Below are positions 8,253 to 16,814 of a stretch of DNA of 64,000 nucleotides, piece by piece. The stretch is taken from contig NZ_JAUZQF010000009.1 of NCBI RefSeq assembly GCF_030718205.1, positions 124,001 through 188,000 of the forward strand, read 5' to 3'. The first letter of the stretch is position 1; each line of letters begins with the position of its first letter. The notes below the pieces were generated by a model, which was not told the DNA's origin, made no database searches, and saw only the letters and a list, made by a program, of their open reading frames with translations. Origin of the DNA: Nonomuraea turcica (GTDB taxonomy: Bacteria > Actinomycetota > Actinomycetes > Streptosporangiales > Streptosporangiaceae). The translations under genes were made by a program, and so were the position numbers.

Positions 8253-8299
8253 CGTCAACCATAGGTTGACGATAGAGGATCGTCAACCTGAGGTTGACG
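8253..8299 (-). promoter_or_regulatory. Leaderless promoter covered by twin palindromes
   Basis: Two perfect copies of CGTCAACC-N3-GGTTGACG lie at 8253-8271 and 8281-8299, 28 bp apart. On the minus strand the outer palindrome supplies a -35 TTGACG (8281-8286) and the inner supplies a -10 TATGGT (8258-8263) with a 17-bp spacer. The start codon of the Clp-N/HTH gene follows 6 nt later. Binding by that protein itself is inferred. Confidence 0.75.
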
Positions 8300-8310
8300 A
8301 TTGTGGGCGG

Positions 8311-9369
8311 CTACCCGAGCGTGGCGTCGTGTCGTCCGCGGCGGCCGGCCACGTGACCGGTCAGCCGCTCCCAGTTGCCGGACCCGATCGCGGCCTTCTC
8401 CTCCTCGGTGAACGGCGCGCGCTCCAGGAAAGACCGGGCGACCCCGCCACTGGTGTCCAGAAAGGGAAAGCCACCGGGCCGCGTCCCAAAGGTGTACGGA
8501 TAGTCGGTCGAGTACAACATGCGGTCGGTCCCGACCACCTCCGCCGTCCACCGCAGGTAGCGCTCGCTCACCGTGCCGCTGCCGGCCACCCAGAAGTTCT
8601 GGCGGAAGTAGTCGGCCAGGGGCCGCTCCAGCTTCGCCGCGTTCTGCAGGATTCCGATGTGGTCCAGGTAGAACAGGACGACCTCGCCCCAGTGTCCCGC
8701 GATCACCTGCAGATCGGGATGACGGTCGAACACGCCGGAGAAGATCATCCGCAGATACTGGACGCCGAGGTCGTAGTACCAGCCCAGTCCGGCGGTCGCG
8801 AGCATGGGGCCCACACCGTTGGGCAGTCCTGAGTAATACGCCTCCTGAACCGCCTGCACCGGGGTCTGCGGGTGGAAATGCAGCGGCACGCGGAGCCGCT
8901 CGGCGGTGGCGTAGAGGTCGTCGAACTCCGGCGCGTCGGCCGGCTTGGCGCCCGTGCGCCCGTACAACATCGCGCCGCGAAGGCCGAGCTGCGTGACGGC
9001 GCGCTCCAGTTCCTCGGCGGCGGCCTCAGGGGACGGCGTCGGGATGGCCGCGAGCGCCTGGAACCGGTCCGCGTTCGCGTCGACGATCTCGGCGAGCGCG
9101 TCATTGGCGTCCCGCGCGACGCTCACGGCGTCCGCCGCCTCGAGGTTTTGTACGCCCGGTGTGGCCAGCGACAGCACCGCGACGTCCAGGCCCTGATCGT
9201 CCATGTCGGCCAGGCGCTGGTCGCCGGTCTCCCGTAGCCGCCGCGCGAACGGCTCGTCGCCGAAACCGAGCTGCGGGATCCGCGGGACCCCGGCCTTCGC
9301 CCACGCATCGAGCAGGACCGGCAGAACCACGTGTTCTTCGAGACCTACGATGCGCACCTTCTCTGGCAT
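8311..9369 (-). CDS. Amidohydrolase 2 family protein (ACMSD/gamma-resorcylate decarboxylase-like)
   Basis: This 352-residue protein is a TIM-barrel metal-dependent amidohydrolase of the ACMSD-like group. Visible landmarks are an N-terminal GLEEHVV in place of the usual HxH, a PLHFHPQTPV strand, IAGHWGEVVLFYLD with the metal-ligand histidine, and the catalytic Asp in LYSTDYPY. Family members decarboxylate or hydrolyse aromatic carboxylates or lactones; the substrate here is unknown. It reads toward the Clp-N gene but that gene has its own promoter. The spacer upstream carries widely spaced palindromic half-sites (9403-9449). Confidence 0.85.
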   Translation of the reverse strand: MPEKVRIVGLEEHVVLPVLLDAWAKAGVPRIPQLGFGDEPFARRLRETGDQRLADMDDQGLDVAVLSLATPGVQNLEAADAVSVARDANDALAEIVDANADRFQALAAIPTPSPEAAAEELERAVTQLGLRGAMLYGRTGAKPADAPEFDDLYATAERLRVPLHFHPQTPVQAVQEAYYSGLPNGVGPMLATAGLGWYYDLGVQYLRMIFSGVFDRHPDLQVIAGHWGEVVLFYLDHIGILQNAAKLERPLADYFRQNFWVAGSGTVSERYLRWTAEVVGTDRMLYSTDYPYTFGTRPGGFPFLDTSGGVARSFLERAPFTEEEKAAIGSGNWERLTGHVAGRRGRHDATLG

Positions 9370-9402
9370 GCCATGCTCCTTCTGTTTCCGTCGTTTCCTC
9401 TT

Positions 9403-9576
9403 AACGGTATCACAGATAACATCAGTGGAAACATATTTGCGTTACCGTTGATTCGTCATGCCGATCGGCACTGGCTTCCAAGCGGCCATCCGGGCGAAGG
9501 AACGCGGCTGGCGCTCTGACCTGCGATGGCCCTCCACGCTGTGTCAGACATATAGTAAGAAGTCATCTAATGACTT
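9403..9576. promoter_or_regulatory. Intergenic operators between amidohydrolase and FN3-phospholipase genes
   Basis: The 218-bp divergent spacer contains half-sites AACGGTA (9403-9409) and TACCGTT (9443-9449), and a perfect AAGTCAT-CTA-ATGACTT palindrome (9560-9576) 11 bp before the start of the large secreted protein. It is AT-richer than its flanks. No regulator gene is adjacent. Confidence 0.35.
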
Positions 9577-9587
9577 AATATCCTGGC

Positions 9588-12500
9588 GTGATCACCAGAT
9601 CTCGCAGCAGCCGGGCGTTATCCCGGTTACTCACTGCAGCCCTGTCGCTGATCGTCATGATGGGGCTGCTCCAAGCGCCCCCCACGGCCGCCTCCGCCAC
9701 CGCTACCTCAGCCTCCGCCACCGTTCTCACGCCGCCCCTCGACCTGGCCGAGATGTGGGGCCGGTACGGCAACGCCGGCGGCCATTGGACCGGCGGCGAC
9801 GCCACCGTCTCCATCCCGCTCCCCGACGGCCGCATCGCCTGGATCTTCTCCGACTCCTTCCTCGGCGCCGTCAACCCCGACTACTCCCGTCCCCAGGACG
9901 CCCCGTTCCTGCGCAACTCGATGGTCATCCAGAACGGTTCCAACCTCGGCCCAACGCTGCACGGGGGCACCGCCGCCGCGCCGACCTCGCTGATCGACAC
10001 CGACCTGTCTTCCGACGACTTCTACTGGGTGGGCGACGGCACGGTCGAGGGCAACACCCTCAAGGTCATCTACGGCCGCTACCTCAGCACCAACGACGGC
10101 ACTCCGCTCGGGTTCAAACGCCAGGGCACCGCGCTGGCCACCTTCAGCCTGCCCGACCTACGGGTGATCTCGGTCCGGCAGATGCCCGTCAGCGACTCCA
10201 TGACCTGGGGCTCGGCGCTGATGGAGGACGGCGGCTACAGCTACATCTACGGCAGCGAGTACGCCGATGGCGCCAAGTTCGTCCACCTGGCCAGGGCCAA
10301 GGCCGGCGACCTCGGCGGCCCGTGGGAGTTCTGGACCGGCAGCGGCTGGTCAGACAAGGAAAGCGACTCCGCGCGCTTGATCAGCGGCGTCGGCGAGGGC
10401 ATGTCGGTCAGCAAGGTCGGCAACCAGTACGCGATGATCACGCAGGAGAACAACGACCTGTTCAGCGGCTGGATCGTGGCGTACGTGTCCAACGCGCCGA
10501 CCGGGCCGTTCAGTGGGCCGACGTACCTGTACGAGGCGCCGGAGCCGGAGATCAGCAACCGGCGGCAGTTCGTCTACGTCGGCCGCCACCATCCGGAGTT
10601 GTCCGACCCCGGCAAGCTGCTCCTGACCTACGACGTCAACGCCTGGGACCCCGAGGATCTGTACCGGGACGTGCGTATCTACCGGCCGCGCTTCGTGGAG
10701 GTCCAGTGGCCGCCGGCCGTACCCGACCCGTCGAAACTGCCGGGCGCGCCGACGAACCTGAGCGTGCGGATGGCCGGTGACGGCACCGCCCACCTCACCT
10801 GGACGGCGCCGCCGGGCTCCGGCCTCAACTACTGGGTGTACAAGAAGGACCTGACGGCCGGGCAGACGCACTTCACGAGGACCGGCAACCCCGTCACAGA
10901 AACCCGCTACGGCGACCCGTTCCTCAAGGAGGGCCACACCTACGCCTTCCACGTCAGGGCGATCACCACCGCAGGGCACGAAGGACCGCCGTCCAACACG
11001 GTCAACACCGAGAGCCGCAAGACCGCCCCGCCCGCGCCGAGCGGCCTGGTCGCGACCGCCGGTGTGGCCGGTGACGTGAAACTGACCTGGAACGCCTCCG
11101 ACCCCGGCGTCACCTACCGCGTCTACCAGCGGGACGTGACCGTGGGCGAGACGGTGTTCACCGAGAGCGCGACGGAGGACCCACTCCTCGAGAGCGCGAC
11201 CCTGCGGGACCTGATCGCCACGCATGTCTACGAGTTCAAGGTCACCGCGGTCAACGACATCGGCGAGAGCCCGCCGTCCAACCTGGCGCGGGCGACCGCG
11301 GTGTTCACCCCGCCCGGTGCGCCGGGCAACCTGGCCGCGACCGCCCAATCCGACGGGTCGATCAAGCTCACCTGGACCGCGGTCGCGGGCGCCGATCGGT
11401 ACTGGGTACGGCTGCGCGACGTGACCTCGGGCGCCACCGACTTCACCAAGATCGAGCTGCCCGTCCACGGCACGACCACCACGCTCACGCACTTGCTGAG
11501 CGGCAACGCCTACGAGTTCAAGGTCACCGCGGGCAACGACGGCGGCGAGGGCCCGGCCAGCAACGTGGCCAGCGCCACCGCCAAGGTCGCGCTGCCGGAC
11601 GCGCCCACCGGGCTCGTGGCCACGCCGCAGGCGGACGGCTCGGTCAAGCTGACGTGGACGGCGGCGGCGCGGGCCAAGACCTACTGGATCTACCGCCGCG
11701 ACGTCACCTTCGGGCACACCGAGTTCTCCCGCTATCACCTGCCCGCCTCGGGCACCAGCGCGGTCATCGCCGACCTGTTCAACGGCAACACCTACGAGTT
11801 CAAGGTGACCGGCGTCGGCGACGGCGGCGAGGGTCCGGCGAGCGCGGTCGTCAGCGCCGTCTCACGGGTCACGCCGCCGCAGGCCCCCACCGGTCTGCGC
11901 GCCGAGCCGGGCGACGGCACGGTACGGCTGAGCTGGACCGCACCCGTGGGCGCCAGCATGTACTGGGTCTACCAGCGCGACGTCACCGCGGGGGAGAGCA
12001 CGTTCACCCGGCTCGCCTACCCCGCCGGGCAGCCTTCGGCCGACCTGCAGGGGCTGGTCAACGGCCACACCTACGAGTACAAGATCACCGGGATCAACGA
12101 CGCGGGCGAGGGACCGGCCAGCGGCGTCGTCAGCGTCGTGCCCAAGCCGCCCGCTCCGCCCAAGGTCACCGGCGTGAGCGCGCAGCCCCAGCAGGACGGC
12201 ACGGTCAAGCTGACCTGGACCCCGATCGACGGCTCCTTCTACTGGCTGTCGTACCGGGACACGACCGCCGGCCAGACGTCCTACACGCGGCTGGAGTACC
12301 CGGCCACGACGAACAGCGCGCAGATCGGGCCGTTCACCGGGGGCCATGCCTACGACTTCCTGGTCACGGCCACCAACCCGGGCGGCGACGGGCCGCCGTC
12401 CGACCCGGTCCGCGTCACCATCCTGGGCAGCGCGACGCTCGGCAAGGTGTCGATGCCCAAACCGGCGGCCAAGGCATCGGTGAAAGCGGCCGCCGCCCTT

Positions 12501-13715
12501 CCGCGGCCGCCCACGAACCTTCGGGTCACCCAGCGCACCCGGGACTTCGTCGCCCTGGAGTGGGATGCCAGCCCTGACCACGGCAGCGTCTACTACTGGG
12601 TTCAGTTCCGGTCGGTGGGCCGCTCGGAGTGGTACAACCTGACCTACCCGACGCTCAACGTCACCTACCACGTCGGCAAGCCGCTGTGGCCGGGCTTCCA
12701 GTACGAGTTCCGCGTCGTGGCCGAGAACCAGACGGGCGCCTCCAGCCCGACGAACACGGTCCGCTCGGCGCTCGGCGGGTCGCCGCCGCCCCGGCCCACC
12801 GGCCTCACAGTGGGCAGCACCGCGAACGGCGTGGACCTGCTCTGGACGCAGACCGCCGAGGAGGACTTCTACTGGGTGGAGTTCAAGCCGAGCGGGACCG
12901 GCACGTGGTACCGGCTCGCCTGGCCGGCCACCTGGCACGAGGCCAGCATCGGCGCGCCGCTGTGGCGCGGCTACTCCTACGACTTCCGGGTGATCGCGGT
13001 CAACCGCGACGGCGAGAGCCCGCCGAGCTCCTCCGTCTCCGCGGTGCCGGACTACCCGAAGCCCCAGCCACCCAGCGCCCTCTATCACACCGACGGGCCC
13101 GGGTGGTCACGGATCTCCTGGAACGACAGCGGCTCCGACGTCATGTACTGGCTGTACTACCGGCCGGCGGGCGGCGGATCCTGGACCCGGGCCCGCTACC
13201 CCCTCGCCCAGTCGGAGATCACCCTGAAGTACCTGCCGATCGGCAGGTACGACGTCAGGGTGACCGCCGTCAACATGAGAGGCGAAAGCGCCGCCAGCCC
13301 CACGATCACGATCCGCCTGAAGCCGTCGAAAGCCCACATGCTGGCGATGCTCACGGAGATCTCGACCGCCGGGTGGAATCGCTGGCTGGGGCTCGACGGC
13401 GGTGACGCCTACTACATCGACGGCTACGACTGGGACCACAGCACCGACCTGTGCTCGGGCAGCCCGGACCGGCCGGTCCTCGGGCTCGCCCCGTTCGAAC
13501 GGGTCGACTGGCGCAAGCAGTGCGCGCGTCATGACTTCGGCTACCGCAACTACAAGGCCATGGGCGCCTTCGACTACAACCGGAAACTGCGCATCGACCG
13601 GATGTTCTACCGGGACATGCTGGTCGCCTGTGACGCGCAGATCGTGCACCACGGCGTCAAGTGCATCGGGCTGGCCCACGTGTACTACGCGGCCGTCCTG
13701 AAGCTCGGCACGTGA
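9588..13715 (+). CDS. Secreted multidomain protein: propeller-like domain, nine FN3 repeats, phospholipase A2
   Basis: This 1375-residue protein begins with a Sec signal peptide (about residues 1-40, with hydrophobic core SRLLTAALSLIVMMGLL). Residues 45-380 resemble DUF4185-type beta-propeller, glycosidase-like domains (VSIPLPDGRIAWIFSDSFLG, then VNAWDPEDLYRDVRIYRPRF). Residues 384-1244 contain nine FN3 domains. The first six share a YWVYxRDVTxGxTxFTR signature; the last three share YYWVxFRxxGxxxW. Residues 1250-1375 are a prokaryotic phospholipase A2 domain with the catalytic CARHDFGYRN motif (His1315-Asp1316). It is probably an extracellular lipid-acting enzyme tethered to glycan or surface by its repeats. 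The start is GTG with a weak ribosome site. Confidence 0.88.
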   Translation: MITRSRSSRALSRLLTAALSLIVMMGLLQAPPTAASATATSASATVLTPPLDLAEMWGRYGNAGGHWTGGDATVSIPLPDGRIAWIFSDSFLGAVNPDYSRPQDAPFLRNSMVIQNGSNLGPTLHGGTAAAPTSLIDTDLSSDDFYWVGDGTVEGNTLKVIYGRYLSTNDGTPLGFKRQGTALATFSLPDLRVISVRQMPVSDSMTWGSALMEDGGYSYIYGSEYADGAKFVHLARAKAGDLGGPWEFWTGSGWSDKESDSARLISGVGEGMSVSKVGNQYAMITQENNDLFSGWIVAYVSNAPTGPFSGPTYLYEAPEPEISNRRQFVYVGRHHPELSDPGKLLLTYDVNAWDPEDLYRDVRIYRPRFVEVQWPPAVPDPSKLPGAPTNLSVRMAGDGTAHLTWTAPPGSGLNYWVYKKDLTAGQTHFTRTGNPVTETRYGDPFLKEGHTYAFHVRAITTAGHEGPPSNTVNTESRKTAPPAPSGLVATAGVAGDVKLTWNASDPGVTYRVYQRDVTVGETVFTESATEDPLLESATLRDLIATHVYEFKVTAVNDIGESPPSNLARATAVFTPPGAPGNLAATAQSDGSIKLTWTAVAGADRYWVRLRDVTSGATDFTKIELPVHGTTTTLTHLLSGNAYEFKVTAGNDGGEGPASNVASATAKVALPDAPTGLVATPQADGSVKLTWTAAARAKTYWIYRRDVTFGHTEFSRYHLPASGTSAVIADLFNGNTYEFKVTGVGDGGEGPASAVVSAVSRVTPPQAPTGLRAEPGDGTVRLSWTAPVGASMYWVYQRDVTAGESTFTRLAYPAGQPSADLQGLVNGHTYEYKITGINDAGEGPASGVVSVVPKPPAPPKVTGVSAQPQQDGTVKLTWTPIDGSFYWLSYRDTTAGQTSYTRLEYPATTNSAQIGPFTGGHAYDFLVTATNPGGDGPPSDPVRVTILGSATLGKVSMPKPAAKASVKAAAALPRPPTNLRVTQRTRDFVALEWDASPDHGSVYYWVQFRSVGRSEWYNLTYPTLNVTYHVGKPLWPGFQYEFRVVAENQTGASSPTNTVRSALGGSPPPRPTGLTVGSTANGVDLLWTQTAEEDFYWVEFKPSGTGTWYRLAWPATWHEASIGAPLWRGYSYDFRVIAVNRDGESPPSSSVSAVPDYPKPQPPSALYHTDGPGWSRISWNDSGSDVMYWLYYRPAGGGSWTRARYPLAQSEITLKYLPIGRYDVRVTAVNMRGESAASPTITIRLKPSKAHMLAMLTEISTAGWNRWLGLDGGDAYYIDGYDWDHSTDLCSGSPDRPVLGLAPFERVDWRKQCARHDFGYRNYKAMGAFDYNRKLRIDRMFYRDMLVACDAQIVHHGVKCIGLAHVYYAAVLKLGT

Positions 13716-13719
13716 CGCT

Positions 13720-13751
13720 GAGCCGGTCCCGGTGCCTGCCGGGACCGGCTC
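13720..13751 (+). terminator. Strong hairpin terminator
   Basis: GAGCCGGTCCCGG (13720-13732) pairs perfectly with CCGGGACCGGCTC (13739-13751) across a 6-nt loop, starting 5 bp after the stop of the FN3-phospholipase gene. This is a typical actinobacterial hairpin without U-tract. The rest of the 294-bp gap to the next gene holds no recognisable gene. Confidence 0.75.
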
Positions 13752-14009
13752 ACCGATGCGAGACCACGCTCACCACATGCCCCGCCGGCCCGAGCCGCCG
13801 CAGGCCTCACCCCCTGGGTTCCCTGGCTCGCGCCGGCGTGGTGCCGGGCGGCAACCAGGCGCCGGTGCTCATTCCCAAGACGCGACCGGCACGGAATGTG
13901 GCCTGGTCGGCAGGTGGAAGCTGCTCGGAGGTAAGACCGTTCGCTACTTGGCGTGGTTAACAGTGACACGCACAGTAAGTATGACATTCAGTCAGAGGAG
14001 TTGTTGCCG

Positions 14010-15281
14010 ATGCACATCCCCCTCCAACTGCCGGCTCCGAACGAGCGGACATCCCAAACGATCCGCCGCTATCGCGACGAGATCGGCCCCGTCCTGCGGG
14101 TCGAACTGCCGGGCAAGGTGCCCGTCTGGTTGGTGACCTCGTACGACATGATCAACGAGGTCCTCGCGAACGACGGCATCCTCTACAGCAAGGACCCCAG
14201 GAACTTCGCGGCCTTGCACGATGGCAGCATCCCTCCCGACTGGCCGCTGCGCCAGATCATCGAAGGCAAACATCTCCTGACCAAGGACGGTGCGGACCAC
14301 CATCGGCTGAGAGGTCTCATCAACCACGCCTTCACGCCCGGCCGCGTGCAGGGGCTGACCTCACGCATCCAGAAGATGACGGACGCGTTGCTCGACCGGA
14401 TGGCCGCCGAAGGTGGAGTGGTCGACCTCGTGTCCTCCTTCAACGCCCCGCTGCCCCTCACGGTGATCTGCGAACTGTTCGGCGTTCCCGAGGACGAGCG
14501 GCCCCAGATCCGCGAGTGGGGCAACGTGCTGGTGTCGCACATCGCCACTCCGGAGGAGTCCCTCGCCGCGAACAACGGGGTGCTCGGCTACCTGGCCGCC
14601 TTCATCGAGCGCAAGCGCCATGAACCCGGCGACGACCTCACCACCGGGCTCATCCGCGCACAAGAGGACGACGGCGACCGCCTGTCCGAGGACGAGATGT
14701 TGTGGATCATGTGGCATATGCTGATCGCCGGTCACGAGACCACCGTGCACCTGATCGGCAACGCCGTCATCGCCCTGTGCTCGGACCCGAAGCAGCTCGC
14801 GCAGGCGCGTACGGAGATCGCCTGGGAGCAGGTGGTCGAGGAGACGCTGCGCAGCCGCACCTCGGTGGTGGGCATCATGTTGCGCTACCCGCGGCATGAT
14901 GTGCAGCTCGCCGGGGTGACGATCCCGGCCGGGGAGGCCATCATGGTCGGCCTCGCCGGAGCGGGCACGGATCCGGCCAGGTTCGGCCGGGAAGCCGAGC
15001 GGTTCGACGTCACACGGGAGCCGGAGATGCATCTGGCGCTCGGCCGCGGTCCGCACTTCTGCCTCGGTGCGCCGCTGGCCAGGCTGGAAACACGCATCGC
15101 GCTGGCCTCGTTGTTCGGCAGGTTCCCCGAGTTGCGCCTGGCGGTCGGGGCGGACGAGATCGTCTACAACTCGTCGATCATCACCGAGGGACCGGTCAGG
15201 CTGCCGGTGGTTCTCGGTCCCGCGAGGGGCGTGCCCGGCGCGACCTCGTGCAGCTCGGCGTCGGCCCACGATTTCACGTAG
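14010..15281 (+). CDS. Cytochrome P450
   Basis: This is a 423-residue bacterial P450. The I-helix motif AGHETT starts at residue 240, the ExxR is in EETLRSR, and the heme-binding loop LGRGPHFCLGAPLARLE places the ligand cysteine at 351. I start it at the ATG at 14010, which has GAGGAG 9 nt upstream, rather than an in-frame GTG at 13953. The last 18 or so residues (after VVLGPA) look like read-through into foreign sequence joined to the DUF6262 fragment. No redox partner is adjacent. It is only distantly similar to the P450 at 3523, so it is not a recent duplicate. Confidence 0.92.
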   Translation: MHIPLQLPAPNERTSQTIRRYRDEIGPVLRVELPGKVPVWLVTSYDMINEVLANDGILYSKDPRNFAALHDGSIPPDWPLRQIIEGKHLLTKDGADHHRLRGLINHAFTPGRVQGLTSRIQKMTDALLDRMAAEGGVVDLVSSFNAPLPLTVICELFGVPEDERPQIREWGNVLVSHIATPEESLAANNGVLGYLAAFIERKRHEPGDDLTTGLIRAQEDDGDRLSEDEMLWIMWHMLIAGHETTVHLIGNAVIALCSDPKQLAQARTEIAWEQVVEETLRSRTSVVGIMLRYPRHDVQLAGVTIPAGEAIMVGLAGAGTDPARFGREAERFDVTREPEMHLALGRGPHFCLGAPLARLETRIALASLFGRFPELRLAVGADEIVYNSSIITEGPVRLPVVLGPARGVPGATSCSSASAHDFT

Positions 15282-15394
15282 GCAGGCGAAGTGACGCCAC
15301 GGGCGGCAGCGAAGAAGACTGCTCGGGACAGTTCGTCCTCAGGCAGGTTCGCCAAGCCCCCCGCAGCACGGAACCCTCTCTGTCGTGCGTCGAG

Positions 15395-15985
15395 ATGGAC
15401 AGGCACACGCGGTCCGCGGAGCCTGCACGCGACAAGGCCCGCCGCGCACTGCGACGCCTGTCCAGATCGCGCGAGCCCGTCAGCTTCACCGCCGTCGCGA
15501 AGGCCGCCGGCGTGAGCACCGATTTCCTCCATCGCCACGCTGAACTGCGCGCGCAGATCGAACGACAACGAGCCAAGTTCCGCAGCTCACCGCGCCATGC
15601 GGCCACGGATGACGAGCCCGGCTCCTCGTCCTTATCCGCCGTGCGGGTTCTCACGCGCAAGCTCGAAGTGGAGCGGCGCGCTCGACGGAACGAGGTGGCG
15701 GAGTTGCGCAGAGCGTTGGAAGTGGCCCAAGGCGAAAACCTTGAGCTGCGGCGACGCCTCGACCGATACGAGCGGGTGATCACCGCCCGTTGGAGTGCGC
15801 ATGTCCGGCATGGGATCTACACCGATCTCGCGCACACCCCGGCTACATCCGCCACGGCCGTCCATGAGAACTACTTAGATCGTCCGGTTCCAGTGCCGGA
15901 ACGCCCTCGCGGTGAGGTGGCGATGGCTGGCCAAAGTACGGCCACGACGCTTTCGGGAAGCTCCTCCTTCGGCTCGCCGGAGTAG
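15395..15985 (+). CDS. DUF6262 (TnpC-like) protein, probable orphan transposition gene
   Basis: The protein has 196 residues. Residues 1-60 carry the DUF6262 signature (ARDKARRALRRLSRSREPVSF then AVAKAAGVSTDFLHRHAELR), a helix-turn-helix, followed by a coiled coil from about 85 to 130 (VRVLTRKLEVERRARRNEVA region). Such proteins normally accompany the two tyrosine recombinases of Tn554-like elements; neither is present. The C-terminal 40 residues overlap the 3' end of the convergent TetR gene and look like read-through. This suggests a remnant whose original end was lost. Confidence 0.6.
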   Translation: MDRHTRSAEPARDKARRALRRLSRSREPVSFTAVAKAAGVSTDFLHRHAELRAQIERQRAKFRSSPRHAATDDEPGSSSLSAVRVLTRKLEVERRARRNEVAELRRALEVAQGENLELRRRLDRYERVITARWSAHVRHGIYTDLAHTPATSATAVHENYLDRPVPVPERPRGEVAMAGQSTATTLSGSSSFGSPE

Positions 15986-16563
15986 AACGCGGCGAAGTAA
16001 CTGCCGAAGCACATCATCGCGATCGTGCGGGTATCGATGTCGGCGTTGACCGCGTGGCGTTCCTGCAGTTGCTTCAGCACCTCCTCCACCAGGGCGACGC
16101 GAGGCTCGACACCGCGCTCGCGCAGAATCTCAAGCAACTCCGGGGTACGGGGCGCCTCGCCGGCGAAGTTGCCCATCAGCACCATGGCGTCGGGATTGAA
16201 GTACGCGGGGTCGAGTCGGCGGACGGCTTCGACGAGCGCGTCTCGAGGATCCAACTCGGAAAGGTCGACGGTGTATGTCTCGCGCTGCTTGCGAAACCCA
16301 TAATCGAGCGCGTCCATCACCAGGTCGAACTTGTTCTTCCAGCGGCGATAGAGCGTGGGTCGGGTCACCTTGGCGTCGGCGACGATGTCACCGATGGTCA
16401 TCCTCGAGTAGCCGTCGCGTACGAGCCGCTCGCGGGTGGCCCGGATGATGGCTTCGTCGATGGCCGTGTCGCGAGGCCGGCCTCCCTGATGCGTACGTTC
16501 GGTCTCGCCTGTCGTGCCATTGCCGCCACGTTGTCCGCCCTGCGGTTGTCGTCCTCGGACCAT
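15871..16563 (-). CDS. TetR family transcriptional regulator
   Basis: The protein has 230 residues with an extended, low-complexity N-terminus (about 30 residues rich in G, Q and R) before a TetR helix-turn-helix (MTIGDIVADAKVTRPTLYRRW). The C-terminal helical domain contains MCFGSYFAAFYSGE. Palindromes of CGTTAC type occur in the 250-bp upstream region and probably form its operators. No divergent target is obvious except the histidine kinase gene at 16815. Confidence 0.85.
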   Translation of the reverse strand: MVRGRQPQGGQRGGNGTTGETERTHQGGRPRDTAIDEAIIRATRERLVRDGYSRMTIGDIVADAKVTRPTLYRRWKNKFDLVMDALDYGFRKQRETYTVDLSELDPRDALVEAVRRLDPAYFNPDAMVLMGNFAGEAPRTPELLEILRERGVEPRVALVEEVLKQLQERHAVNADIDTRTIAMMCFGSYFAAFYSGEPKEELPESVVAVLWPAIATSPRGRSGTGTGRSK

Positions 16564-16609
16564 GGCTCACCTCGCGGATGACGGTTTGGGCCCATGCCGT
16601 ACGAGATAC

Positions 16610-16688
16610 GTTACAGATCGTAACCGTAACACAAGCACGGCTACCGGAGGGATGGGGAATACTTACGTTACAGTCATTTGTTGTAACG
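16610..16688. promoter_or_regulatory. CGTTAC-type palindromes between TetR and histidine kinase
   Basis: GTTAC-N5-GTAAC (16610-16624) is followed 42 bp later by CGTTACA-N9-TGTAACG (16666-16688). An extra GTAAC lies at 16626-16630. Repeated half-sites in a divergent spacer suggest operators for the adjacent TetR. Confidence 0.5.
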
Positions 16689-16814
16689 CAAGTCGAGCGG
16701 AGGGAGCCTCGGCCGTCCACAAGACGTTGCCTCGCGGGTTCGGCTTCACCGCCGACGCCACAGTGAGCCGCACATCAAGACCAAGAACTCCCGACACCTG
16801 AAGGGAAAGCAGCC

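Noticed and set aside
11024-12420. FN3 repeats considered as a nucleotide repeat array
   Set aside because: The similarity is mainly at protein level and the DNA copies have diverged, so this is a domain array, not a DNA satellite.
10350-13088. Long minus-strand open frames opposite the FN3 repeats
   Set aside because: They reflect GC-rich codon bias on the opposite strand of a repetitive gene; no domain or ribosome site was seen.
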